Notes under the pieces: model-generated
Told to the model about the DNA's origin: nothing
Seen by the model: only the letters and a program-made list of their open reading frames with translations
Databases searched by the model: none
Shown here: positions 16,195 through 24,136 of the stretch, in pieces
Position numbering within the stretch: position 1 is the first letter of the stretch
Layout: each line of letters begins with the position of its first letter
Source of the DNA: DASWHR01 sp036398095
GTDB lineage: Bacteria > Actinomycetota > AC-67
Reading direction: 5' to 3'
Assembly (NCBI GenBank): GCA_036398095.1
Contig: DASWHR010000103.1
Span: 1 to 64,000, forward strand
Length of the DNA stretch: 64,000 nt
Translations under genes and position numbers: made by a program

Positions 16195-18887
16195 TGGAGA
16201 GTGGCTCGCAGATCCGCGTCCTGTACATCGATCACGTCACGCACCTGTCGGGCGCCGAACAGAGCCTGTTCGATCTGGTGGTCGGACTCGCCGGCGGACC
16301 GATCGAGCCGGTCGTCGTCCTTCCCGAAGACGGACCGCTTGCGACGCAGCTTCGCGGCGCCGGCGTGCTCGTGCGCAAGGTCAAGATGTCGAAGCGGCTG
16401 CTGGAGACGTCCCGCGCGACGCTGCACACGCGCCCGCTGGTCGCGCTGATCCGCCTGGTGTCCTTCATCGCCGTCGCCTTCCGGCTGCGCGCGATCATCA
16501 AAGAGACCCAGCCGCAGGTCATTCACACCAACACGCTCAAGGCGCACCTGCTGGCGATCATCCCGGCCAGGCTTTCGCGCACGCCTCTGGTGTGGCACAT
16601 GCGCGACATCCTGCCGAAAGGCTGGCTGCGCCGAGCGTTCAACGGCTGCGCCCGCTTTGCCGACCGGATCGTGGTTCCTTCCCGCGCCGTCGCGGCTTCC
16701 TTCGGCCGCAACCGGGCCGTTTACCGCAAGCTTCGGCTTGTTCCCAACGGCATCCGCGTGGACACCTTCGACGATCACAGCGACGAAGGGCCGGCGCTGC
16801 GCGAAGAGATCGGCGCCGGAGACGAAGATGTCGTGATCGGAATCGTCGGACGGATCGCACCGTGGAAAGGGCAGGACGTGTTCGTCCACGCGGCCGCGAT
16901 GGTCGCCGAGCGCCATCCCGAAGCGCGCTTTGCGATCGTGGGCGCGCCGATGTTCGGCGACGACGACTTCCAACACGACCTGTCGGCGCTGGTCTACCAA
17001 TACGGGCTCGACGGCCGGGTGATGTTCACCGGATGGCGCGGCGCGCAAGAGGCGATGGCCGCGCTCGACATCGTCGTGCATGCCTCGACCGAGCCGGAAC
17101 CGTTCGGCCGGACGATCGCCGAAGCCATGGCCGCCGGTGTGCCGGTTGTCGCCGCCGACGGCGGCGCGACCCGAGAGATCCTTCCTCCGAACGCGGGCTT
17201 TCTGGTTCCGCCGGGACGCCCGGAGATTCTTGCCGATGCGCTCGAAAGCCTTCTGGAAGACGCCAACCTGCGTGCCCAGCTCGGCGAGAACGGCAAGGCT
17301 GCCGCACATCGCTTCTTCGACGTGCGCCGCACTATCGGCGCCGTCGCCGCGCTCTACGTCGAAGTTGTCCGCGAGGCGGTGAAGCGTCACGCACGCCGCC
17401 GCGCCGCCGGTCGTCGCGGCGCCCGCACGCGTCCCGCGGCGCGTCAGATGGGGCACCCGCGGCCGATGAATCCCGATCGACGTCCGCCGGTGCTGCGTCC
17501 CGACACGCCCGAGATGGGCGTCGCTCGCCGCACGACCGGGTCGCGGCACCGCGACGAACCCCAAGCGCCGCGTCCCGTCCGCCGCACCGCCCGCATCGAT
17601 GAAGACGACGCCGTCGAAGCGCCGGCGTCGCGTCCGCGCACGCCGGTCGCGCCCGGTCGCCGTCCCCTCCCCGCGCTCCGCGACCATGCACCGGTTCGCG
17701 GCATGCCCGCGCGTCCCGGAGCCGGTGGCCGCACGATCGGAGGAGCGCCGACGCGCCGCATCCACGCGCCGGCCGCATTCGAAGGCGGTCACGTGATCCG
17801 CCGGCCGCGCGTGCTCGAGGATCCTCGCTTCGCCGCCGACCTGCCGGCCGTGTTCGCCTCGTTCGATCGTCCGCTCGAGATCCCGCCGGCGCGTCGCGGC
17901 CGCCGCGGCGAAACGCCCCAGCATCAGCCCGAACCGTCGTCGTCCGGCATCGACGACGGCATCGACGACGATTTCGAAGACGAGTTCGAGATCGAAGGAC
18001 TCGACGCTTTCGACGAGCCGGCCGAGCGCACGCCGAAGGGGCGCAAGCCGAAGGGGCGCAAGCCGGCAGGCCGGCGTCCGGCTTCCGAGGTTCCGATGAG
18101 CACCGAGGCGACCGCACTCGTGCTCGAACCCGACCTCGCCGGCGAACCCGAACCGGCTCCCCCGGTCCGCAGCGAGCGACCCGTTCCGGTTGCGCGCACG
18201 CGGACGGCACCGGCTCCGAATCCGGCCGTCACCCCTATGCAGATCGGCCGTCCGGCCAAGCCGGCCTACGAACTGATCAAGCGGCTCATCGACATCGCCG
18301 GGGCCGCCGTCGTGCTGATCGCCGGCTCCCCGCTGTGGCTGCTGGTCGCGATGGCGATCAAGCTGGAGTCGCACGGTCCGGCCTTGTTCAAAGGCACGGT
18401 GTGGGGCAAAGACGGCCGCGCGTTCACCTACTACAAGTTCCGTTCGATGCGCGCCGAAGATGCCGACGACGGTCACCGCAAATTCATCGAGGAGTACGTG
18501 CGCCGCGGCATCCACGGCGGCGTCGCCCACGAAGGCAAGCAGGTCTTCAAATTCGTCCGCGACTCGCGAATCACTCGCATCGGCCGCCTGATCCGCAAGC
18601 TGTCGATCGACGAGATCCCGCAGCTCGTCAACGTCCTCAAGGGCGACATGTCGCTGGTCGGGCCGCGCCCGCCGCTGGGCTACGAGTTCGAGCTCTACGA
18701 CGAGTGGGCGATGCAGCGGCTGGTGGTGCGTCCCGGCATGACCGGCCTGCAGCAGACCTATGCGCGTCACAGCGCCTCGTTCACTGAGAAGGTCGAGATG
18801 GATCTCGCCTACATCCGCGACCGTTCGCTCTGGCTGGACCTAACGATCCTGCTGAAAACAATTCCCGCCGCCTTCAAAGGCGAATAG
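16194..18887 (+). CDS. Fusion: family 4 glycosyltransferase + disordered linker + initiating sugar-phosphate transferase
   Basis: An 897-residue protein. ATG 16194 has GGAGGTGA eight bases upstream and overlaps the previous stop. Residues 1 to about 395 form a complete GT-B enzyme (VLYIDHVTHLSGAEQSLFD; GIVGRIAPWKGQDVF; EPEPFGRTIAEAMAAGVP). Residues about 400-688 are low complexity, first Arg/Pro-rich, then an acidic run with DDGIDDDFEDEFEIEG, then KGRKPKGRKP. Residues about 690-897 form a bacterial sugar transferase (PF02397 type) with one membrane helix (AAVVLIAGSPLWLLVAMAI), then YYKFRSMR, LSIDEIPQLVNVLKGDMSLV, GPRPPLGYE and VRPGMTGLQQ. That domain starts glycan assembly by moving sugar-1-phosphate onto undecaprenyl phosphate. 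The reading frame is continuous with no sign of error. Confidence 0.88.
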   Translation: MESGSQIRVLYIDHVTHLSGAEQSLFDLVVGLAGGPIEPVVVLPEDGPLATQLRGAGVLVRKVKMSKRLLETSRATLHTRPLVALIRLVSFIAVAFRLRAIIKETQPQVIHTNTLKAHLLAIIPARLSRTPLVWHMRDILPKGWLRRAFNGCARFADRIVVPSRAVAASFGRNRAVYRKLRLVPNGIRVDTFDDHSDEGPALREEIGAGDEDVVIGIVGRIAPWKGQDVFVHAAAMVAERHPEARFAIVGAPMFGDDDFQHDLSALVYQYGLDGRVMFTGWRGAQEAMAALDIVVHASTEPEPFGRTIAEAMAAGVPVVAADGGATREILPPNAGFLVPPGRPEILADALESLLEDANLRAQLGENGKAAAHRFFDVRRTIGAVAALYVEVVREAVKRHARRRAAGRRGARTRPAARQMGHPRPMNPDRRPPVLRPDTPEMGVARRTTGSRHRDEPQAPRPVRRTARIDEDDAVEAPASRPRTPVAPGRRPLPALRDHAPVRGMPARPGAGGRTIGGAPTRRIHAPAAFEGGHVIRRPRVLEDPRFAADLPAVFASFDRPLEIPPARRGRRGETPQHQPEPSSSGIDDGIDDDFEDEFEIEGLDAFDEPAERTPKGRKPKGRKPAGRRPASEVPMSTEATALVLEPDLAGEPEPAPPVRSERPVPVARTRTAPAPNPAVTPMQIGRPAKPAYELIKRLIDIAGAAVVLIAGSPLWLLVAMAIKLESHGPALFKGTVWGKDGRAFTYYKFRSMRAEDADDGHRKFIEEYVRRGIHGGVAHEGKQVFKFVRDSRITRIGRLIRKLSIDEIPQLVNVLKGDMSLVGPRPPLGYEFELYDEWAMQRLVVRPGMTGLQQTYARHSASFTEKVEMDLAYIRDRSLWLDLTILLKTIPAAFKGE

Positions 18888-18930
18888 CCCTCCACCTCCG
18901 GCCGCCTCAACGCAGCGACGGCCCCTTCCC

Positions 18931-19065
18931 TTACGTGAAGAAGGATGCGCCCTCCGAAAGCACAACGCAATCGTCGGTAGCGCGTGCGGGCACAACTCCC
19001 GCAAGCGCGGCGATCGCCACAGGAACGGCGAGCATCATGCGCCGGACTCGAACCTTGATCGTCAT
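18931..19065 (-). CDS. 44-residue exported peptide with shared 'MTIKVRV' leader
   Basis: A short gene from ATG 19065 with GGGGGGAGGACG just upstream. It begins MTIKVRVRRMM, then a hydrophobic core LAVPVAIAALAGVVP and an ARA cleavage site. The predicted mature peptide has only 15 residues (TDDCVVLSEGASFFT) with one Cys. The 23 bases spanning the start are essentially identical to those at the start of the exported-protein gene at 24077. It lies 13 bp after the beta-propeller gene stop on the same strand, so it may be the last cistron of that operon. It could instead be the remnant of a longer secreted-protein gene; I cannot decide. Confidence 0.5.
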   Translation of the reverse strand: MTIKVRVRRMMLAVPVAIAALAGVVPARATDDCVVLSEGASFFT

Positions 19066-19078
19066 CGTCCTCCCCCCT

Positions 19079-20557
19079 CTAGAGTCCGTTTTCTGCAGCG
19101 ACACATCGGTTGAGGACATGTGCGGCTGGCGCGGCCGGGCCACTCATCGGCTCCACGGTGTGGTGCACCGGGCCTGAGATGGGACCGGCCTCTTTCGGTC
19201 CGGCGAAACAGGTTGGGTAGGCGACAGTCAAGAAGTCCGCGCTGAAACCGACGCTGCCGCTTCCGCCGGTTACGAACACCATCGAACCATCGGGACTGGT
19301 CGCGATGGCCTCCGCGGAGTCGGGAACGCCGAAGGGGTCGGCTTCGTTGTAGTGCGCCGACCAGAACTGGGCACCGTTGTAAGCGTCGAACGCGACGGTT
19401 CCGTAGTCTTCGCCGCTCGGGCCGAAGCTTGCTCCCGTTACGAAAACCGACAAGCCGTCGGGGCTCACCGCAAGGGAGCGCGCAGAGCCGTCAGTGCGGG
19501 CGACCCAGAGCTCGGCGCCACTGGAGACTGCGAACGCAACGGTTGTGGCGTCATCGATGAGATCCTCTCCACGACTGTTGCCGGTCACGAAGACCTTCGT
19601 GCCGTCGGGGCTCACGCCGAGCGAGCGCACGATGTCCCGCCCCCCGGGTCCGCTGTACTGAACGTTCCAGATCTCAGCACCCGTCGAGGTATCGAACGCG
19701 AGGGTTCCGTAGACGGTTGGGTAGAAGTAGTTCTCGTAGGGCCCGGTGCCTGTGCCGGTCACGAAGACCTTGCTGCCGTCGGGGCTCACGCGCAGAAACA
19801 AGGCGCCGACGTCGTTGGGATACGTTCCGTTCGGGCTTTCCCAGATCAGAGAGCCATCGATAGCGCGATAGGCATAGGTTCTGCCCCCGGTGGCGAAAAC
19901 AATGGAGCCGTCTGGGCTCACCGCGACGGAGCTCGCTTGGGGGTAATCTCGCCAGACGAGTGCGCCATCCGATGTCGCGTATGCGATCGTGCCTCGATCC
20001 CCGGTCACAAAGACTTTGGCACCGTCTGGGCTCACCGCGAGCGAAGAAGCTTTGCCGGCTTGGCGAGCCTCCCAGAGTTGAAAGCCGGTGGCGGAGTTGT
20101 AGGCGACGGTGGCATATTCCAAGCCATGAGATCCGGCGCTGGAGCCCGTCACGAATACGGTCGATCCGTCGGGGCTCACCGCGATCGAAGTCGGATCATC
20201 GTCGCCGTTCGCGGCTCCGTTGTATCGAGCCGCCCAAAGTTGCGCTCCGGCAACCGAATCGTAGGCGACGGTCGCGTAGTCGTGGGGAGGAAAGCCGGTC
20301 GGTTGGAAGCCGCGGCTATATCCCGTGACAAATACCCTGGCGCCGTCCGGGCTTGTCGCGAGTGCGGTCGCGGAGTCGAGAGAGTTCCCGCCCCCGTTAT
20401 AGCGGCTGGCCCACTGAGGAATGGGATCTTCCGGCGCCGCCCCCTGCGCGCCCTGCGCAACACCCGCAACGACGAGCACCGACAGCAGGACAAGAGTTCG
20501 CCGCCGGACAGCCTTGATGATTCCATCGGCCACAAGCATTCTGGACCAGATCTTCAT
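19079..20557 (-). CDS. Secreted PQQ-like beta-propeller repeat protein
   Basis: About 492 residues. Two ATGs (20563, 20557) follow GAGAGAGGA; the second has the better spacing. The N terminus carries a signal peptide (RRRTLVLLSVLVVAGVAQGAQG). The mature protein is a run of repeats of about 45 residues, each built on 'SPDGxxVFVTG' and 'DYATVAYDSxxGAQLWxARY', eight or nine in total, which indicates an outer-surface beta-propeller of the PQQ/quinoprotein type. No enzymatic residues are recognised; related proteins are generally binding or unassigned. It follows the subtilase gene by about 40 bp and precedes the 44-residue exported peptide, probably in one transcript. Confidence 0.8.
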   Translation of the reverse strand: MKIWSRMLVADGIIKAVRRRTLVLLSVLVVAGVAQGAQGAAPEDPIPQWASRYNGGGNSLDSATALATSPDGARVFVTGYSRGFQPTGFPPHDYATVAYDSVAGAQLWAARYNGAANGDDDPTSIAVSPDGSTVFVTGSSAGSHGLEYATVAYNSATGFQLWEARQAGKASSLAVSPDGAKVFVTGDRGTIAYATSDGALVWRDYPQASSVAVSPDGSIVFATGGRTYAYRAIDGSLIWESPNGTYPNDVGALFLRVSPDGSKVFVTGTGTGPYENYFYPTVYGTLAFDTSTGAEIWNVQYSGPGGRDIVRSLGVSPDGTKVFVTGNSRGEDLIDDATTVAFAVSSGAELWVARTDGSARSLAVSPDGLSVFVTGASFGPSGEDYGTVAFDAYNGAQFWSAHYNEADPFGVPDSAEAIATSPDGSMVFVTGGSGSVGFSADFLTVAYPTCFAGPKEAGPISGPVHHTVEPMSGPAAPAAHVLNRCVAAENGL

Positions 20558-20597
20558 CTTCATTCCTCTCTCATCGCTGTTTCCGGAACGATCGGCC

Positions 20598-22976
20598 TTA
20601 TTCGAAGTGGCCGGTGGTCAAGGTGATTCCTGAGTCCCCGTAGTTCGGACCCCCGAAGAGCAGGCGCGCCTCTGTGTTGCCGGGAGTGCCGCACACCATG
20701 CCGAGGCGGAGACGGTCACCGCCGGCGACACGGCCGGGCGGCAACTCGAACGACATTTCATTTCGGCCGTCGACGAGTCTGCGGGTCGCGAGGCTCGAGC
20801 CGAGCGAATACACGGCTCCATTCGCGGTTATCCCTTCGAGCCAGTAATAAAGCCAAGGCTCGAATCCGTAACTGACGGGACCCTGCGCTGGGGATGCGTT
20901 GTATGCCACGACAGTCGCCGTGCCTCCAAGGACGAAGGCCTCTTCGAACGGTGCGGAAGTGAACTCGGCAGGCTTGAAAAGCCCCCATCCCCATTCCCCG
21001 CTGTGGCAGACACCGCCGGACGCCGGCGCTGCGAGCACGCCGACCGGTTCGCCCGGCTCGATCTCGCAGCCTTCGGGCGAGAGCACGCCGGTCGTCCGCG
21101 CCGGAACCGGAGTGAACGCCATCGCCATCGCGCCGTCCGCGACGAATCGGGGTAGCGGCGCGGTGACGCGCTCCTGTGCGTCGAGCAGCGCTGCGGCAAC
21201 CGTCACTTCATCACGTGCGTCGTCGCTGTAGCCGAGCGACTCTTGGACTCGCAGCGTCCAATCGCCGAAAACGGCCGGCACCTCGCGCAGATCGATGAGC
21301 GCCGTCTCGACGGTGGCAGTCGTCGTCGTGAAGGCTGACGTGCCGCCGATCTCTGTTCCGCCGGCGTCGAGCACGGTCACCGTGTAATCCATGTTCAAGG
21401 AATGATTCATCGTTACCTTGACCGCGTCGGTCCCCGGTGACACCGTGAACCGGAGGTCGCGACGGTCGGGGGATATTTCCTCGGCGGTTGCGATCGGCGG
21501 CACCCAGGTCCAGTGGTCGGATGCACTCACTTTCCAGTCACGATCGGCGAGCACGCGAGCGTCGTCCGCCGCGTGCGCCTTCCTGAGCCGAGACGCGAAG
21601 TTGTTGGCTTGCACCATCTCGAGGGCGGCGACCGCATCGGCCACGCCGTACCCAACCTGCCAGAAGGGCGCACCGTCGGTTGGCTGCTTCGCCGTGGCCT
21701 CGAGCGTCTCGCGTACCTGCGCGACGCTCAGGCCGGGGCGTGCCTGGCGCAAGAGTGCTGCCAGACCTGCGACGTGGGGCGCCGAGAAACTGGTTCCATC
21801 CGCTGTGCCCGTGCTTCCCGGAGTGCAACCCCAGGCGACCACGTTCGGCTCTGTACAAGAAGACGCCAGTGGTCCGGCAGGCGCAGCGAGCGTTGGATGG
21901 TACATCCCGATCCGGTCGCCGGTGAACCGCACATGCCCGTCGGTCGTCCCCGTGGGCTCGGAGTTGTCCACTACGAGACCATTCGACGAGTAGTCGATGC
22001 GTCCGCCGGCGATCGTGGAACCGGCCACGGAGATATTCCATGGGGCCACGGAATAGGGGTTCATGGTCATCTCGGTCCCGCCCGCGCCAGAGTTTCCCGC
22101 GGCCCATACGACGACTATGCCGTGATCCGTGAGTGTCTTCGTCGCCACGTTGATGGGGTTGGCGGGGTCGAACGTGTCCCACACCGGTCGTATCCAACTA
22201 TTGCTGAGTACGTCGATGCCCCATTCCGGATGGTCGAGGATGTGATCGAACGCCATCAAGAACACCGACTCATTCGTCCCCGGGCCCGTGTAGCCGATGA
22301 GTTCTGCATCCGGTGCCACGCCAACCTGCGATCGATCCGTGGTCCCGTCCGCAGCGAGCACCCCTGCGACGAGGGTCCCGTGGCCGCCGTTGCGGTCGGT
22401 GTTGCTGCCTGGTCCCTCGTCCACCGCAACGAAGATCGGGGTTTGCGGAGTCGGGGATGTCTGTTGGACGTTCTGATCGACCATTGTCACGTTGTGCACG
22501 ACATGGTCGGCCAGATCTGGGTGCGTAGCGTCGATGCCCGAGTCCACGATCGCGACCGTCATGCCCCGGCCGGTGAAGCCAAGGTCGTGCAACCGGTCCA
22601 CGCTGATGGCGTGGTTCGAGGCTGTCGAGGCGTACGTGATGGGCTCGTCGGGATAGAACTTGATCGCCGCGCCCTGTGTCACCGCAGCAGCGATCTGGGC
22701 GGCCGTTCCGCGCACCATCGCCATGGGCAGGCGCTTCATCCCCTGCGCTCGAAGGCCGAGAGCGTGCAGCGCGGCCAGTTGCATCTCGGTCGGCGGGGCG
22801 TGCGTGAATGTGAGAACGCCGCTCAACTGCTCGCCGGAACGGCTACCGAATGCACGGTCGGCGACGGCGTCCCACGCGGTCGGTCGAGCGTGCGCGCCGG
22901 CGGGCATAGCCGCCGCAGCAAGCGTCAAGACCAGCAGGAATCGTGGCCTCGGTTTTGTAACGGCCTTGATTGTCAT
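20598..22976 (-). CDS. Secreted subtilisin-family serine protease (S8)
   Basis: A 792-residue exported protease. ATG 22976 follows GGGGGCGGGAAG and gives MTIKAVTKPRPRFLLVLTLA, a signal peptide ending AHA. A propeptide-like region spans about 30-125. The catalytic triad is D145 (VAIVDSGID), H199 (GGHGTLVAG) and S396 (DGTSFSAPHVAG). The C-terminal 300 residues are beta-rich and include a region with TWVPPIATAEE and VSPGTDAVKVTM resembling a jelly-roll accessory domain. It should be active outside the cell. It is the first gene of a three-gene minus-strand operon and is preceded by the 26-bp element at 23011. Confidence 0.92.
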   Translation of the reverse strand: MTIKAVTKPRPRFLLVLTLAAAAMPAGAHARPTAWDAVADRAFGSRSGEQLSGVLTFTHAPPTEMQLAALHALGLRAQGMKRLPMAMVRGTAAQIAAAVTQGAAIKFYPDEPITYASTASNHAISVDRLHDLGFTGRGMTVAIVDSGIDATHPDLADHVVHNVTMVDQNVQQTSPTPQTPIFVAVDEGPGSNTDRNGGHGTLVAGVLAADGTTDRSQVGVAPDAELIGYTGPGTNESVFLMAFDHILDHPEWGIDVLSNSWIRPVWDTFDPANPINVATKTLTDHGIVVVWAAGNSGAGGTEMTMNPYSVAPWNISVAGSTIAGGRIDYSSNGLVVDNSEPTGTTDGHVRFTGDRIGMYHPTLAAPAGPLASSCTEPNVVAWGCTPGSTGTADGTSFSAPHVAGLAALLRQARPGLSVAQVRETLEATAKQPTDGAPFWQVGYGVADAVAALEMVQANNFASRLRKAHAADDARVLADRDWKVSASDHWTWVPPIATAEEISPDRRDLRFTVSPGTDAVKVTMNHSLNMDYTVTVLDAGGTEIGGTSAFTTTTATVETALIDLREVPAVFGDWTLRVQESLGYSDDARDEVTVAAALLDAQERVTAPLPRFVADGAMAMAFTPVPARTTGVLSPEGCEIEPGEPVGVLAAPASGGVCHSGEWGWGLFKPAEFTSAPFEEAFVLGGTATVVAYNASPAQGPVSYGFEPWLYYWLEGITANGAVYSLGSSLATRRLVDGRNEMSFELPPGRVAGGDRLRLGMVCGTPGNTEARLLFGGPNYGDSGITLTTGHFE

Positions 22977-23010
22977 CTTCCCGCCCCCTTCTCGGTCGTT
23001 CCCGCAACGC

Positions 23011-23036
23011 GGCGTTAGACGGCGGCGAACAATGTT
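23011..23036 (-). promoter_or_regulatory. 26-bp composite element upstream of the subtilase operon
   Basis: Read on the minus strand: AACATTGTT, 10 bp, TAACGCC. It ends 34 bp before the subtilase ATG. The same element in the same orientation precedes three other exported-protein genes. AACATTGTT is a near-perfect inverted repeat (AACA-N-TGTT); the (T)CTAAC part sits where a -10 could be. It may be an alternative-sigma promoter or an activator site plus core promoter. Confidence 0.55.
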
Positions 23037-23165
23037 GGCAGTTGACGTGGGGCCGTCGCGGTCCTCGAGCAAACGGAGAGCGGCGTCATCGTCGCGGAGT
23101 CCGGCGACGGCAAAGATGCCGTCGCACAGGCGAAACGGATCAAGCGGCAAGTCATCATGCGCTAA
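23032..23165 (+). pseudogene. Response-regulator remnant (start region plus receiver fragment)
   Basis: It opens with the same first codons as the intact response regulator at 24132 (MLAVDVGPSRSS). A deletion then shifts the frame into sequence that, read in its own frame, encodes LEQTESGVIVAESGDGKDAV and AQAKRIK, ending at a TAA at 23163. The phosphoacceptor Asp region and the whole C-terminal domain are lost. It cannot make a functional regulator, but the promoter element for the divergent subtilase gene within the same duplicated block is preserved. Confidence 0.65.
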
Positions 23166-23378
23166 CCGCGCATGGCCCCGCTCAGCCCACGGAGCCCGCT
23201 GCTCGGCCCAAGGGGGAGGTCGCGCCTCCTGGAACGCGTCCCGCCCGATCCCGCCTCCCACGATCTGCGGTGCATCGCGGTTGCCTTGGCGGTGCTCAAC
23301 GGCGTGGGCGTGCAGACCGGGCTTCCAACGCGCGTTCTACCGCGCGGACCTCTGAGCCAACCCGTTGCTCAGGCGGTA
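23166..23378. other. Intergenic tail without a recognisable gene
   Basis: It lies between the response-regulator remnant and the stop of the next exported-protein gene. A plus-strand frame containing AVALAVLNGVGVQTGLP has no ribosome-binding site and no homology I recognise. A CTGAGC-N9-GCTCAG hairpin (23350-23370) may help end the minus-strand transcript arriving from 23379. Otherwise nothing is seen. Confidence 0.35.
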
Positions 23379-24077
23379 TTAGAGACGGAACACTTCGAAT
23401 TCGTTGTCGATCGACGCAGAGGCCGGCGCATGGATGAGATCAACGGTCCCCGTCACCGAAACGTCCCCGACCCCGGTCGCGGATCGTCGGATGCCGCCTG
23501 CTGATGCCCAGACACCGGGTGGGAGGAGGCCGAATCCTACGCCCGGCCCATACGACTTCTCAGGAACGCCCGCACCTTCAAAGTGGGCGTCGATGAAGAT
23601 TACCTTGCCATCGCGCTCGGCATGCGCATGCACCGACGCGGTCAATAGCGCGGAATTCACCTCGACGTCAACGATGTCCACACCGTCCTCGTCCAGACCG
23701 TCAATCAGCCGGAATTGATAGAACTGGTCTCCCGGAAGGTACACGTACACGAAGACTGAATCACGTCGCCATTCAGCGGGGGCCTGGCCACCGAAACCTT
23801 CGTAGGCCTCCAAACGTACGGTTGAAACCCCGTCGGAAATTGTAGCGTCCAAGCTACCTTCTCCCGGCGAGGAGTCCGTGGGACAGGCGGCAAGGGTACA
23901 GGCATGACCCGGGGCCGAAGTGAATGCAGATGACACGACGACCAGTGCGAGCAGAATCTTTCTGACGGCCATACGTTGCCCCGATCCCACCGCCCGCCCT
24001 GGTGGGTCGCTAGAGCGCCCGCCCTTTTGATCACCACGGCGGCGGCGCATGCGCGTGACTCGAACCTTGATCGTCAT
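23379..24077 (-). CDS. Exported protein of unknown function, 'MTIK' leader
   Basis: From ATG 24077 (GGGGGCGGGAG upstream) the protein has 232 residues. It starts MTIKVRVTRMRRRRGD and only after about 35 residues reaches a second methionine and a classical signal peptide, MAVRKILLALVVVSSAFTSA (start 23972). ATG 23972 alone would give a normal exported protein of 197 residues but has a poor ribosome-binding site. The spacing of the upstream element (33 bp) favours 24077. The mature part begins CTLAACPTDSSPG and is beta-rich and acidic (RLIDGLDEDGVDIVDVEVNS), with no recognised domain. A mobile 5' segment may have been fused in front of the older gene. Confidence 0.6.
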   Translation of the reverse strand: MTIKVRVTRMRRRRGDQKGGRSSDPPGRAVGSGQRMAVRKILLALVVVSSAFTSAPGHACTLAACPTDSSPGEGSLDATISDGVSTVRLEAYEGFGGQAPAEWRRDSVFVYVYLPGDQFYQFRLIDGLDEDGVDIVDVEVNSALLTASVHAHAERDGKVIFIDAHFEGAGVPEKSYGPGVGFGLLPPGVWASAGGIRRSATGVGDVSVTGTVDLIHAPASASIDNEFEVFRL

Positions 24078-24110
24078 CTCCCGCCCCCTTCTTGGTCGTT
24101 CCCGCAACGC

Positions 24111-24136
24111 GGCGTTAGAAGGCGGCGAACAATGTT
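24111..24136 (-). promoter_or_regulatory. 26-bp composite element upstream of the 23.4-kb exported-protein gene
   Basis: Minus strand: AACATTGTT, 10 bp, TAACGCC, ending 33 bp before ATG 24077. The AACATTGTT half covers the putative start codon of the divergent response regulator (ATG 24132-24134). Protein binding here could therefore act on both genes. Confidence 0.55.

Larger units (their letters stand above)
22977..23165. repeat. Diverged duplicate of the 24078-24420 region
   Basis: Bases 22977-23066 match 24078-24167 (promoter region and first codons of the response regulator) with few changes. Bases 23067-23160 match about 24327-24420 (part of the receiver domain). About 160 bp of the parent are missing at the junction. 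Substitutions are frequent at third codon positions in the receiver part, so the duplication is not recent. Confidence 0.7.

Noticed and set aside
15921..18770. 949-codon minus-strand open frame opposite the glycosyltransferase fusion
   Set aside because: Composition bias and lack of motifs mark it as a shadow of the real plus-strand fusion gene; stop codons are simply rare in this G+C-rich DNA.
8048..18887. Toxin-antitoxin, restriction or other defence system in the first 30 kb
   Set aside because: Every gene there is explained by glycan synthesis, secretion, regulation or general metabolism. No nuclease, methylase pair or defence ATPase is seen.
23172..23504. 110-residue plus-strand frame downstream of the regulator remnant
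   Set aside because: It lacks initiation signals and overlaps the real exported-protein gene on the other strand. The text AVALAVLNGVGVQTGLP could not be tied to a family.
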